Assembly (NCBI GenBank): GCA_020628165.1
Contig: JAHDFM010000010.1
Location: 2,183 to 66,182 of the forward strand
Reading direction: 5' to 3'
From: Bdellovibrionales bacterium
GTDB lineage: Bacteria > Bdellovibrionota > Bdellovibrionia > Bdellovibrionales > UBA1609
DNA length: 64,000 nucleotides
The translations under genes and the position numbers were made by a program. Positions 8,165 to 17,342 of the stretch are shown here, piece by piece; the stretch's first letter is position 1, and each line of letters starts with the position of its first letter. Below the pieces are notes generated by a model. The model saw only the letters and a program-made list of their open reading frames with translations, searched no databases and was not told the DNA's origin.

Positions 8165-9077
8165 GGTCAGTTCTCCTGCAAACATTGCGTTGATTAAATA
8201 TATGGGAAAAAAAGATCACATCTTAAATAAGCCATCTAACTCATCACTTTCTTGGACATCAGATGGTTTTGTCACCCATATTGAAGCGACGAAAAATAAT
8301 ACAAGTGCCTGGGAGCCTTTGTCTGGCCCTTACGCAATTCAATTGAATGAAAAATCAATAGATCGCTTTTTAGTTTTTTGGCAGTTTTTAAGAGATGAAT
8401 TTCAAATCAAAGACAATTACTTGATAAAAAGTAACAATAACTTTCCATTTGGTTGTGGGTTGGCAAGTTCTGCCTCTAGTTTTTCTGCCCTTGTGAAATT
8501 AGCCTGCGCCATTCAACCAAACCATGGCAAAAGTTTGTCTGAGCTGGCTTTGCTGAGCGCCAAAGGGTCAGGATCATCTTGTCGTTCTTTGATTGACGGG
8601 TGGGTGCAATGGGATGACTCTGGAGTGTCGAATGTTTCAGACATTCCTTATAAGAACATCATTCACAAAGTGGTTATTCTTGAAGACAGTGAAAAAAAGG
8701 TGTCTTCATCTCAAGCCCATAAAAATATTCAAACGAGTCTATTAAATACTGGTCGGGCCGAAAGAGCTGAAAAAAGATTGATTGATTTAAAATCTGCTTT
8801 TTTAAGTAAAGATTGGCAACAGGCTTATCAAATTTGTTGGGCTGAGTTTAAAGATATGCATGCTCTTTTCGAAACAGCGATGCCGGCTTTTTCATACTAT
8901 AACGATCAAACACAATTAGTGCTTGATAAGTTGCAGGTGTATTGGGACAGTCACGTCGATGGCCCTCTTGTCACTATGGATGCTGGACCTAATGTGCATA
9001 TGTTATTTCGCGAAGACCAAGCGAGTGCTTGTGACAATATACTTAACAACACATTAAATGGGTTTAAAGTGTTATGA
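8157..9077 (+). CDS. mvaD: diphosphomevalonate decarboxylase
   Basis: ATP-dependent decarboxylation of 5-diphosphomevalonate to isopentenyl diphosphate. Characteristic segments are SSPANIALIKYMGKKD, FPFGCGLASSASSFSAL, KGSGSSCRSLIDGWVQW and VTMDAGPNVHML, which carries the catalytic Asp. The length of 306 aa is normal for bacterial forms. The usual KYWGK is KYMGK here, and the mid-domain loop reads KVSSSQAH. It overlaps its upstream neighbour by 8 bp and the next gene by an ATGA, so translation is coupled. Confidence 0.93.
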   Translation: MLKVSSPANIALIKYMGKKDHILNKPSNSSLSWTSDGFVTHIEATKNNTSAWEPLSGPYAIQLNEKSIDRFLVFWQFLRDEFQIKDNYLIKSNNNFPFGCGLASSASSFSALVKLACAIQPNHGKSLSELALLSAKGSGSSCRSLIDGWVQWDDSGVSNVSDIPYKNIIHKVVILEDSEKKVSSSQAHKNIQTSLLNTGRAERAEKRLIDLKSAFLSKDWQQAYQICWAEFKDMHALFETAMPAFSYYNDQTQLVLDKLQVYWDSHVDGPLVTMDAGPNVHMLFREDQASACDNILNNTLNGFKVL

Positions 9078-9967
9078 GTTTGGAGTACGGAAAAAAATCT
9101 TATGCCAAATGGATTTTAGCTGGTGAGCATACGGTTTTGCGGGGAGGTCCGGCATTAGTCTTCCCTTTTAAAAAATATTTCATAGAGTTTAAATACTTGG
9201 CTTCTGATAATGAGTTCCATTTGCAATTAAAGAGTGAAGACAGTCCCATGGAGGTTCTCTTTTGGGGCATTATGGAAAAAGCCCTTCATTTAGTAAATAA
9301 AAAGCGAAACGACCTCAAAGGGCAGTTAAAGATCAACCCTCAGATACCCATTGGAGGTGGGCTAGGCTCCTCTTCAGCTCTCTGTGTGTCTTTGATCGAA
9401 TGGTTTCATTATTTAGGTTGGGTCCCAAAGGACCAAATTTTTTCAGCCTCGAGAGAGCTTGAGCATATCATTCATGGTGAGAGCAGCGGAGTTGATATTG
9501 TTGGAGCTATGTCTGAAACAGGGCAACGTTTTTTAAAGAAAGGCGATTACGACAGTTTTCCGATTCACTGGCAACCTAATTGGTACTTGAGTGACTGTGG
9601 ACAAAAAGGAGTGACTGCGAGTTGTATTCAAAAAGTTCAAACTTTACTTAAGAAAAACCCCGACATCGGCGCTAAAATAGATAAACAGATGATCAAATCA
9701 GTTGAGTTAGCTCAAAAATCATTGGGTTTATACGATGAAGAGCAAGGGTTAGATATATTAACAGAAGCTATTGATCTGGCCAGTAGTTGCTTTAAGCAAT
9801 GGGGCTTGGTGCATGGTTCCCTTAAAGAACATATGCACAATCTCACTCGCAATGGCGCTATTTCAGTCAAGCCAACTGGTTCTGGTGAAGGTGGTTATGT
9901 ACTTAGCCTATGGAAGCGTCCTGCCCCACCAATACTGAAAAACCAACTAGGTCTCATTGAAGTCTAG
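9074..9967 (+). CDS. mvk: mevalonate kinase
   Basis: Phosphorylates mevalonate to 5-phosphomevalonate. GHMP-kinase motifs are canonical: WILAGEHTVLRGGPALVFP, the ATP loop PIGGGLGSSSALCVS, HGESSGVDI with the catalytic Asp, and the C-terminal KPTGSGEGGYVL. It has 297 aa and is the last gene of the mevalonate operon, starting inside the mvaD stop (ATGA). No intrinsic terminator is visible behind it. Instead a dispersed repeat lies between it and the convergent gene. Confidence 0.9.
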   Translation: MSLEYGKKSYAKWILAGEHTVLRGGPALVFPFKKYFIEFKYLASDNEFHLQLKSEDSPMEVLFWGIMEKALHLVNKKRNDLKGQLKINPQIPIGGGLGSSSALCVSLIEWFHYLGWVPKDQIFSASRELEHIIHGESSGVDIVGAMSETGQRFLKKGDYDSFPIHWQPNWYLSDCGQKGVTASCIQKVQTLLKKNPDIGAKIDKQMIKSVELAQKSLGLYDEEQGLDILTEAIDLASSCFKQWGLVHGSLKEHMHNLTRNGAISVKPTGSGEGGYVLSLWKRPAPPILKNQLGLIEV

Positions 9968-10037
9968 AGCTAAAGAAATAGATTAATTGTATATAGTTTA
10001 TAGAAAGAAGGAGTTTCGACCTTCTGAGCGCCAAACG

Positions 10038-10063
10038 GTTATCCTGAGCGAAGCGAAGGGCCT
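10038..10063 (+). repeat. dispersed REP-like repeat, copy 1
   Basis: Contains TCCTGAGCGAAGCGAAGG, a sequence that recurs with few changes at 10966-10991 (opposite strand), 23548-23572 and 36543-36620. It lies in the 125-bp gap between the 3' ends of two convergent genes. Confidence 0.8.
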
Positions 10064-10092
10064 GCCGCAAACCAAGAAAAAAGCCTAACCCC

Positions 10093-10806
10093 TTACCTTT
10101 TTCGTTTCTTACTAATAATAAAGAAAATTGCAGCCAACACTAACAAAGCAAGAATTCCAAGTTTCTTGGTGTTGTCCAGCCGACCATCCATCTTGCTTTC
10201 AGGAGCTCCTAAGGACTCATCTGTAAACAAGTCGTCCAGTTCATTGCTGACCTTCAACTGATTATTGATATTTGTCTTCACTAAATTCTTAGGCGCGTTC
10301 ATTTGTGAAAGTTTAGGGTTTATTTTCAAAGACTCAATAGACTTCACAAAAGCGCTGGAGAAACTTGGGTAATCGTCATTGCTAGCGGTAAAGCTCACTA
10401 AAATGGTTAAACCATTTTTTATAGTGATTAAATACTTAGTCACACCATTTGGAATTTCACTGTTTAAATGAGTGGCTTGAATCCAGTTGTGATTGCGGAT
10501 AGTGACTTCTTCGACCGATTGTGGCTGTGACTCGATAGTTTGTGAATTCCACTCTGTTTTCATAGGTTTTTGTAGTCGATTGAGATACGTTTTAAGGTTA
10601 ACACCTACTTTTGTTTTTTTGGTAGTGAGAACAATAATTCCTTTGCGAGGTGAGTTTTTAGGGCTGTTGCAATTCCATGAGCCTGCAATGTGTGTGCAAC
10701 TCCAGCCAGGGGGAGTGTTAAAGTTCAAGAAGGGGCTATTGAATTTTTCAGCTTGTAAGCTTGATGTCATGCCAAATAAAAAGATAATAGCAAATATAGT
10801 CTTCAC
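10093..10806 (-). CDS. exported protein with C-terminal membrane anchor, unknown function
   Basis: I do not recognise this family. The 237-aa product has a signal peptide (about residues 1-19, ending LQA), a periplasmic part of some 190 residues with one Cys pair near the N-terminus (WSCTHI..WNCNS), a low-complexity region, and one transmembrane helix near residues 215-231 followed by the basic end KKRKR. This predicts a type I inner-membrane protein facing the periplasm. The start is GTG, behind AAGGGGG. It converges with the mevalonate operon. Confidence 0.75.
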   Translation of the reverse strand: MKTIFAIIFLFGMTSSLQAEKFNSPFLNFNTPPGWSCTHIAGSWNCNSPKNSPRKGIIVLTTKKTKVGVNLKTYLNRLQKPMKTEWNSQTIESQPQSVEEVTIRNHNWIQATHLNSEIPNGVTKYLITIKNGLTILVSFTASNDDYPSFSSAFVKSIESLKINPKLSQMNAPKNLVKTNINNQLKVSNELDDLFTDESLGAPESKMDGRLDNTKKLGILALLVLAAIFFIISKKRKR

Positions 10807-10901
10807 GCGACCCCCTTATTATTGAACATAAACCCTTAATACTATTGTAGGGGGTGATTTATATTGAAACAAGTTTAATTCTTTAGAAAGGATGATAGAT
10901 G

Positions 10902-10914
10902 TCTCACTTTGAGA
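10902..10914. promoter_or_regulatory. TCTCA-N3-TGAGA palindrome, copy 1
   Basis: A perfect 5-bp inverted repeat with a 3-bp spacer (CTT), 96 bp upstream of the GTG start of the gene at 10093-10806. The same palindrome recurs at 31021-31033 and 34027-34039, and with one change at 34482-34494. Possible operator; function unknown. Confidence 0.3.
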
Positions 10915-10965
10915 TTATAAACCGAAACTAACATGCAAAAGATGCGTTATCATTCTGGTGTGTTG

Positions 10966-10991
10966 AGGTCCTTCGCTGCGTTCAGGATGAT
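10966..10991 (-). repeat. dispersed REP-like repeat, copy 2 (inverted)
   Basis: Reads AGGTCCTTCGCTGCGTTCAG then GATGAT on the plus strand, the reverse complement of the repeat at 10038-10063. A partial opposite arm (TTATCATTCTG near 10948) suggests a degenerate hairpin. Confidence 0.75.
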
Positions 10992-11029
10992 AATGTTGCT
11001 TTTAGGATGATGAGACTTTCTGAAAATAA

Positions 11030-11058
11030 AAGAACACCTTACTGAGTAAGGTGTTCTT
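11030..11058 (-). terminator. intrinsic terminator of the gene at 11085-11798
   Basis: A 12-bp perfect stem, AAGAACACCTTA with TAAGGTGTTCTT, around a 5-nt loop. On the minus strand it is followed by TTTATTTT, so it ends transcription of the minus-strand gene. Confidence 0.85.
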
Positions 11059-11084
11059 AATTGTCGTTGACACTTTAAAGGACG

Positions 11085-11798
11085 TTATTTGATTTTTAGG
11101 TTAATAGGTCTTGGTGAGTACCAGTTATTTAAAGACAAAGTGTCGACTGTGCTTCTTAAGTTCATATCTTTAATGCTGAATGAAAAAGAGTGGAGTTTTG
11201 CATTTTCAATTGGGCAGTAAATTTCAGTAGAGATCACTGACAAGTTAGCTTGGCAAGTTGTGACGTAATCAGTAGTTTGTATGCCACCAGGGTTTGTCGT
11301 GCAGTTTTGTGCAAGCTTAATTTCAGGGCTATGGTTGTTACAGCTATCGAGGAGAACAGTGATATAGAGTTCATCACCGACAACAATGGCGTCAAAGTAG
11401 TTGAGTGGCTCATTCGGCTCATTTGGTGACCTAGGCTGTGTATAGCTAACAAGAGTTCTTGGCTCTTCGACCCATTTTCTTTTTACAGCTAGAGTATCAA
11501 TTGTTTTTCTTAAGTTGATCTGTTCTAAATCGACAGTGAGAGTTCGATAATCATAGGTGTCACAAGCCATTTTAGTTGAAGAAATGGCATAATCAACTTC
11601 GCAGGTGGTAACAAAATCTGCAGTGTCAGCCTTTGAACAATTGCTTGCAGCTTTGATGTGTAAACCATGACTGTTACAGGTGTCGAGTAACTGTGTGATG
11701 TGTAATTGGTTATCGACAACCTCTGCGGTGAAGCCATTTGAGTTTGCAAGAGCAGTTGTAGAGGCGATCAGTGTAATAATTAAAGTTAGTAATTTCAT
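11085..11798 (-). CDS. secreted two-repeat cysteine-containing protein, unknown function
   Basis: I do not recognise this family. The 237-aa product has a signal peptide (residues 1-18, ending ALA) and two homologous repeats of about 95 residues. Each repeat has the order LHIT/LYIT, LLD-C-N, I-A--C, ADFVTTC or TDYVTTC, ISST/VIST, a further Cys, then NLR-T-DTL. Four Cys per repeat at matching positions suggest two disulfides in each. The final basic residues are KIK. A tight AAAGGA lies before the ATG. It is a single-gene unit with its own terminator. Confidence 0.75.
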   Translation of the reverse strand: MKLLTLIITLIASTTALANSNGFTAEVVDNQLHITQLLDTCNSHGLHIKAASNCSKADTADFVTTCEVDYAISSTKMACDTYDYRTLTVDLEQINLRKTIDTLAVKRKWVEEPRTLVSYTQPRSPNEPNEPLNYFDAIVVGDELYITVLLDSCNNHSPEIKLAQNCTTNPGGIQTTDYVTTCQANLSVISTEIYCPIENAKLHSFSFSIKDMNLRSTVDTLSLNNWYSPRPINLKIK

Positions 11799-12183
11799 TT
11801 TAATTTCCTTTTTCCCTTAGTGGGTTTTTATTGAACTCTCTTTTTTTAAGAGTCATTGTTGTTACTTGTTGAATCTGAATATAAGTGGGTGGAAATAAAA
11901 ATGATATTTATTTGATATTAATTTTTGCTCATTTAATTAATAGTTTATTAATAAAATAATAATGTATTAACAGTATCTTATGGGCTTGAATTGATTACAT
12001 AAGATATTACGGGTTGTAAATGAATTGAATTTGTTTTTGGGTATTTAATAGTTTACCGGCAGACACTTTGTTGATGTCAGAGTTGTAAGGTGGTTTTCAT
12101 AGGTAAAGACAATTAACCCTACAGAATTAGACTGTAGCTAAAATACTTTTATTATTAATTAGTAATTAAAATTTTGACCTGAC
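11799..12183. other. AT-rich intergenic region
   Basis: 385 bp without a convincing ORF, between two minus-strand genes. It must contain the promoter of the gene ending at 11085. The composition is strongly AT, with runs of TTAATTAATA type. I see no repeat or structured RNA. Confidence 0.5.
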
Positions 12184-12915
12184 TTAATTTCTCTGAAAAC
12201 AGAAGTAACTAAATAAAGCAATGCTCGTAGCATGACTTGCATTTAAAGATTCAATTTTTGAATTCATTGGAATGTTTATTTGGTCAACAGGCTGTGCACA
12301 TTCAGGAAATCCAGGACCTTCTTCGCCAATGAGTAGGTTTAAATTTTTTGGCCATTGAAATTTTGTAATGTCTTTGCCGTTTTTGTCGAGCGAGTAAAAA
12401 GGAATCTTTTGTAGTTCTTTTATGCTAGGTCCGTAAAAGAGTTTTGTTTTTAAAACAGACCCACTTGATGCTTTGATAACCTTTGGTAAAAATGGATAAC
12501 AGGCCTCTTTAAGTAGTACGACCTTGTCAGTTTCAAAAGCAAGAGCGGACCTTATGAGGGCTCCTAAGTTATTTGGTTGCCCCATTGGAGTCAGCACCTG
12601 CAAGCCACCAGGCTCAATAGAAAGGTCAGTAGTGGGCACATCTGGGGTTTTAAAAACCAATAAGGGGTGATCGGTGCCAGAATCATCGAGCACATTGAAC
12701 AAATTTTTTTGAAATAAAAAAGTAGGTAAATCACTGGTCACCTTGTGCCTGTTACTTTCGGTAGCAATGATTTGTTGTGCATATTTGTGATTGATAAACT
12801 CAGGCAGTAACTTTTTACCGCTGATCAAACAAAGCCCGGAGTCTTTGCTGCCTTTTTTTGTTAAAAGTGACTTAAATAGTTTAAAGTTTTTATTGTCAGC
12901 ACTTTTAATGATCAA
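12184..12915 (-). CDS. SpoU-family RNA 2'-O-methyltransferase
   Basis: Trefoil-knot SPOUT enzyme that moves a methyl group from S-adenosylmethionine to a ribose 2'-OH of rRNA or tRNA. The three SpoU motifs are seen: GQPNNLGALIRSA (motif 1), LIGEEGPGFP (motif 2) and IPM..KIESLNASHATSIALF (motif 3). The N-terminal 110 residues are a substrate-binding region. The exact target is not evident. Its start overlaps the stop of rsmG by 4 bp, so the two rRNA-type methyltransferases are probably co-translated. Confidence 0.85.
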   Translation of the reverse strand: MIIKSADNKNFKLFKSLLTKKGSKDSGLCLISGKKLLPEFINHKYAQQIIATESNRHKVTSDLPTFLFQKNLFNVLDDSGTDHPLLVFKTPDVPTTDLSIEPGGLQVLTPMGQPNNLGALIRSALAFETDKVVLLKEACYPFLPKVIKASSGSVLKTKLFYGPSIKELQKIPFYSLDKNGKDITKFQWPKNLNLLIGEEGPGFPECAQPVDQINIPMNSKIESLNASHATSIALFSYFCFQRN

Positions 12916-13619
12916 GGAGTGGCCACCTTTTCAAACACCACCAGTCGTCGTTGATGCGGGGAGTTCGGTAAAGTGTAGGGGATATCTTTTTTGAGTTCAA
13001 ATTTGCCATCAAATTCTTTTTTAGCCACTTTTAACTCGTCATCGACATTAGGGCCTTTCATTAGAATCACTTCCCCTCCAATAGGCAAGCAATTGTAGGT
13101 GTACTTGAGAGTGTTTCTAGTGTCATCCACGGCACGAGTGATGATTGATTGAGCGGGATAGCTAAAGTCTTCATCAACATAACGGCCGATGATATCTAAA
13201 TTTTCAAGCTGCATCTCTTCGCGCACATTTTTTAAAAACTGAACTCGCTTTCTGACACCTTCAACGAGGATGATACGCTCATCAGGATAGTGAATCTTTA
13301 ACGGGATGCCAGGAAAGCCTGGACCAGTACCCATATCAATCAATGGAAACTGAATTTGGTAAAGTTCTAAAGGGACAATCAGGCAGTCAACAAAGTGCTT
13401 GATAGCAATGTCGCGGAACTTTAAGAGGCGGGTGAAGTTTTCATCTTTTTGTTGCAACATTAAAATACGGTAAAAGTGAGCCAATTGCTTCACTTTCTCG
13501 TAAGGATAGTCTTCGAGGCCATGATGCTTAAAAGCATCGGCCAGGCGACTGCAGGCCTCCTCGAGAGAGTAGATCACTGTGGGTTTTTTGTGCCGAGATC
13601 TCTTGTAATCTTTTGCCAT
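12912..13619 (-). CDS. rsmG: 16S rRNA m7G527 methyltransferase RsmG (GidB)
   Basis: Methylates N7 of G527 in 16S rRNA. The family segments ENFTRLLKF and KHFVDCL, the SAM loop DMGTGPGFPGIPLKI (near residues 95-109), ITRAVDD and LMKGPN are all present. It has 235 aa with a basic N-terminal extension (KDYKRSRHKKP). In many bacteria rsmG sits near oriC. Here it is instead divergent from pheS with a 50-bp gap and has the SpoU gene downstream. Confidence 0.88.
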   Translation of the reverse strand: MAKDYKRSRHKKPTVIYSLEEACSRLADAFKHHGLEDYPYEKVKQLAHFYRILMLQQKDENFTRLLKFRDIAIKHFVDCLIVPLELYQIQFPLIDMGTGPGFPGIPLKIHYPDERIILVEGVRKRVQFLKNVREEMQLENLDIIGRYVDEDFSYPAQSIITRAVDDTRNTLKYTYNCLPIGGEVILMKGPNVDDELKVAKKEFDGKFELKKDIPYTLPNSPHQRRLVVFEKVATP

Positions 13620-13669
13620 AAGCTAAGATACTAATTGAAAAGCTGGCAAAAATCATTAATAATTAGCGA

Positions 13670-14692
13670 ATGTTAGAAGAAAAAGTTAAACTTATATTTG
13701 ATTCCGCCCACAAGGCCATGCAAGAGGCTGCAGACAGTAAAACTCTCTACGATTGCAAGGTAAAATTTATAGGTAAGAGTGGAGAACTTTCACTGCTTAT
13801 GAAAGAGATGGGCAGCTTGCCCAAAGAGCAACGACCCGAGTTTGGTAAGGTCGTTAACAAGTACAAAAAAATGCTCGAAGAACATTACCAAGTTTGCGAA
13901 CAAAACCTAAAAATGGCAGAGCTTAACCAGCAAATCAAAGATGATGCTTTGGACCTTACACTGCCAGGGCCGACACAAGATCTTGGAAGCGTTCACCCCA
14001 TTCCAATGGTTATCGATGAGATCGTCACTATTTTATCGCGCTTAGGGTACAGTGTGAAGTCGGGGCCACTCATCGAAAAAGAGTGGTACAACTTTGAAGC
14101 CTTGAATGTTCCAGAAGATCACCCAGCTCGCGATGAACAAGATACTTTTTATTTAAAGCCCGGTTACGTACTAAGAACACAAACAAGCCCGGTGCAGATT
14201 CACACGATGGAAACAGAAAAGCCACCGTTGCGTGTGCTATCTCCTGGCAGTGTATTTCGTTGTGACAGTGACATTTCACACTCTCCCAACTTTCACCAAA
14301 TCGAAGGCTTGCTCATCGATAAAAAAGTGTCCATGGCCGACCTTAAAGGGACCATTTACTTTTTTGTGAAAGAGTTTTTTGATAAAGACGTTAAGATTCG
14401 TTTTCGTCCAAGCTTCTTTCCATTCACAGAGCCTTCTGCCGAAGTGGATTGTTCATGCCCTATTTGCAAAGGCAAAGGCTGCAGTATGTGCAAACAAACG
14501 GGCTGGGTTGAGATCGGTGGTTGTGGTCTTGTGAATCCAAAAGTGTTGAGCTCTGCAAACATAGACCCTGACCAATGGCAAGGCTTTGCCTTTGGCTTTG
14601 GTATCGAACGCATGGCTATCATTAAGTATGGCATCACTGACATTCGTTTGTTCTCGGACAATAACAGTTTCTTTTTAAAGCAGTTTTCGTAG
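13670..14692 (+). CDS. pheS: phenylalanyl-tRNA synthetase alpha subunit
   Basis: Catalytic subunit of the alpha2beta2 enzyme that charges tRNA-Phe. An N-terminal coiled-coil (residues 1-90) is followed by the class II core with motif 2 ([20 protein letters not shown]) and motif 3 ([13 protein letters not shown]). A Cys cluster, [18 protein letters not shown], lies in the region where many PheS proteins carry a comparable insert. It has 340 aa. It is followed by pheT after 15 bp. Confidence 0.96.
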   Translation: MLEEKVKLIFDSAHKAMQEAADSKTLYDCKVKFIGKSGELSLLMKEMGSLPKEQRPEFGKVVNKYKKMLEEHYQVCEQNLKMAELNQQIKDDALDLTLPGPTQDLGSVHPIPMVIDEIVTILSRLGYSVKSGPLIEKEWYNFEALNVPEDHPARDEQDTFYLKPGYVLRTQTSPVQIHTMETEKPPLRVLSPGSVFRCDSDISHSPNFHQIEGLLIDKKVSMADLKGTIYFFVKEFFDKDVKIRFRPSFFPFTEPSAEVDCSCPICKGKGCSMCKQTGWVEIGGCGLVNPKVLSSANIDPDQWQGFAFGFGIERMAIIKYGITDIRLFSDNNSFFLKQFS

Positions 14693-14707
14693 GCGACAGG
14701 ATAAAAA

Positions 14708-17125
14708 ATGAAAATTTCATTAAATTGGTTAAGTAATTACATTGACGTTGAAGAGTTCAAAAAAGACACCGAGCAGTTGTCTGTTATTTTAACTTCAGCT
14801 GGCCTCGAAGTGGACGGTATTGAGGACATGGCCAAAGACCTCAATCATGTTGTCGTTGGTCAGATCAAAACATTAGACTCTCACCCTGACGCTGACAAAC
14901 TTACCCTTTGCCAAGTGGATGTCGGGCAAGAGGGCTTGCAGCAAATCATTTGTGGGGCCAAAAACCACAAAGCCGGTGACAGGGTTGTGGTGGCTTTGCC
15001 AGGAGCAGTATTGCCTGGGAACTTTAAAATTAAAAAATCAAAAATTCGTGGTGTGGAAAGTTTGGGGATGCTGTGCTCTGACTCAGAGCTTGGTTTTGCC
15101 GAAGACAGTGAAGGTATTCGCATCTTGCCAGAAGATGCTCCCGTCGGTCAGGCATTTGCCGACTATTCTGGCTTGGATGACATTGTCTTTAACTTGAGTG
15201 TGACTTCAAACCGTGCTGATTGCTTGAGTCACTTAGGCCTTGCGCGAGAACTTTCTTGTATATTGAATCGTCCTCTCAAAAATATTGAAAACTCTTACGA
15301 AAAATACAACTTCAAAACCTCAGACACGATCAAAGTAGAACTTAAGGACAATGAGAAGTGTCCACGTTATATGGCTTTGTTGATCAAAGATGTGAAAGTG
15401 GAAGAAAGCCCTGCTTGGTTAAAATCTTATTTAAAAAATGTGGATGTTAATTCAGTCAATAATGTGGTGGATATCACTAACTATGTGATGCTTGAGTACG
15501 GTCAGCCGATGCATGCCTTTGATCTTAAGCATCTAGAAGGCAGCCAAATCAATATTCAAAGTCTCACTGAAAAAACAGAGTTTGTATCTTTGGACGGCAC
15601 AAAGTACGAACTAGATAATAACGAACTGGCCATTTGTGATTCCAGAAAAGTTGTTGCTCTTGCTGGTATCGTTGGCGGGCAAAACTCTGGAATTTCTGAA
15701 AGCACTCAAAATTTAGTTTTAGAAGTGGCACACTTTAAACAAAAGCCGGTGAGAAAAACCTCTCGTGCCTTGGGGATTGATACGGACTCATCGTATCGTT
15801 TTTCACGCGGTACGGACATTAACGAAATGCCTTCAGTGGTTGCTAGAGCCGCCCATCTTATCGAAGGCCTTTGTGGCGGTAAAGTCTCAGGTGAAGTCAT
15901 CGATTGTTACCCAAATAAAATCACAAAAAAAGACATCACTGTTGAGTTTGCTTACGTGAGTGAGCGCTTGGGTTACAGCATTAATGGCACTGAGTTTGTC
16001 GGCTGGATGAAGCGTTTGGGTTGTGAGGTGATCAAGCAAGATGAAGCGTCAGTGACAGTTCAAGCCCCTAGTTGGAGACACGACATTGAGATCAAAGAAG
16101 ACTTAGTGGAAGAGCATTGCCGTTTGAATGGGTATGATAAAATCCCAGAAACATTACCACCTCTTAGTTACGAGCCACTTAAGCACGATGCTAGTTACTT
16201 ACAAAACAAACACACCTATCAGTTTTTTGCCAAGCAAGGGTTTCACCAAGCGGTGAACTATAATTTTGTCAATAAGTCCACCAACTCAGAGTTCATAGGT
16301 GATGTGCAAGCATTTAAAGATTGTGGTTTCATAGTGGGGGATCAAGAGGTTCTCTTACAAAACCCTCTGAGTGAAGAGTACAATATGATGCGACCGAGTT
16401 TGTTCGCCTCATTGTTTAAAAATGTGCTCACCAATTATCGCAGTGGTTTGAACAGTTCAAAAATCTTTGAGTTAGGCCGTGTCTTTGCTGACGGTGAGAC
16501 GGGCTACAAAGAGAGCAATCACATTGGATTAGTGTCATGGGGTAAGACCGTTAACTTGTGGACGCAAACATCATCACCACAAGTATTGCATTTAAAAGCA
16601 GTTATGGAAAACTTTCTGACCAGCTTAAAGGCGAAGTCTTGGAGTTGGAAAAAATGGGACTCCAAGGTTGCGTTCATGCACCCCGCAAGAACTGCCACCT
16701 TGTTTTTTCAAGGTAAAAACGTGGGGTACATCACAGAGCTTCATCCTAAGATTAAACAAGATTATAAAATCAGAGAAGATGTGGCGTTTGCTGAGTTTAA
16801 TTCAGACCTGTTAATGCAAGGCTTTCCACGCAAACCAAAGGTGACAGAAGTTTCTAAGTACCCAGCAGTAGAGCGCGACTTTTCTTTTGTCGTCGATAAG
16901 GCCGTTGTGAGCGATGAGATCAAAACCTTCATTCAAAAGTCAGAGAAGAAGCTCATTGTGAAAGTGGAAGTCATTGACAGCTATTCAGGTGAAAAATTGC
17001 CGGCAGACAAACATTCATTAACTTATAGGGTTCTGTTTCAAGACAAAGAAAAAACGCTCACAGAAGACATCATAAAAAAGATGCACTCAGAGATTCTAAA
17101 TAAAGTGCAAGAAAAGTTTCAATAG
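14708..17125 (+). CDS. pheT: phenylalanyl-tRNA synthetase beta subunit
   Basis: The 805-aa beta subunit, with domains in order: tRNA-binding OB fold (about 40-150, GQIKTLDSHPDADKLTLC), B3/B4 editing domain (about 210-380, with YGQPMHAFD), B5 domain (VEFAYVSERLGYSINGTEF), a catalytic-like core (WRHDIEIKEDLVEEHCRLNG), and a C-terminal anticodon-binding FDX-ACB domain (SKYPAVERDFSFVVD). Length and order are normal. A terminator follows. Confidence 0.96.
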   Translation: MKISLNWLSNYIDVEEFKKDTEQLSVILTSAGLEVDGIEDMAKDLNHVVVGQIKTLDSHPDADKLTLCQVDVGQEGLQQIICGAKNHKAGDRVVVALPGAVLPGNFKIKKSKIRGVESLGMLCSDSELGFAEDSEGIRILPEDAPVGQAFADYSGLDDIVFNLSVTSNRADCLSHLGLARELSCILNRPLKNIENSYEKYNFKTSDTIKVELKDNEKCPRYMALLIKDVKVEESPAWLKSYLKNVDVNSVNNVVDITNYVMLEYGQPMHAFDLKHLEGSQINIQSLTEKTEFVSLDGTKYELDNNELAICDSRKVVALAGIVGGQNSGISESTQNLVLEVAHFKQKPVRKTSRALGIDTDSSYRFSRGTDINEMPSVVARAAHLIEGLCGGKVSGEVIDCYPNKITKKDITVEFAYVSERLGYSINGTEFVGWMKRLGCEVIKQDEASVTVQAPSWRHDIEIKEDLVEEHCRLNGYDKIPETLPPLSYEPLKHDASYLQNKHTYQFFAKQGFHQAVNYNFVNKSTNSEFIGDVQAFKDCGFIVGDQEVLLQNPLSEEYNMMRPSLFASLFKNVLTNYRSGLNSSKIFELGRVFADGETGYKESNHIGLVSWGKTVNLWTQTSSPQVLHLKAVMENFLTSLKAKSWSWKKWDSKVAFMHPARTATLFFQGKNVGYITELHPKIKQDYKIREDVAFAEFNSDLLMQGFPRKPKVTEVSKYPAVERDFSFVVDKAVVSDEIKTFIQKSEKKLIVKVEVIDSYSGEKLPADKHSLTYRVLFQDKEKTLTEDIIKKMHSEILNKVQEKFQ

Positions 17126-17132
17126 GGCCGAG

Positions 17133-17160
17133 GGCTGCCTTTTAAAGGGGCAGTTTCTTT
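17133..17160 (+). terminator. probable intrinsic terminator after pheT
   Basis: CTGCC (17135-17139) pairs with GGCAG (17149-17153), and flanking T/A and G/T pairs lengthen the stem. It is followed by TTTCTTT. Confidence 0.6.
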
Positions 17161-17342
17161 GGCTAAGAGCATTACAATAAATAAAGCCTATTTATGATCT
17201 TAAGAGGTGCTTATGTACGACCATGGTCTAAGTTATGTGCGTTATATTGGCCTAGAATTATCTATAAGCTTATAAAATCATTGAAATTATGTAAATTCTT
17301 GATAGCCTATAGGTGTCTTATGACCCAACTAAGGAGACAACC

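Noticed and set aside
17213-17275. 20-codon ORF with AAGAGGTG in front, upstream of ihfA, as a leader peptide
   Set aside because: No run of regulatory codons, no alternative stem-terminator after it, and the start overlaps another short frame. Likely chance.
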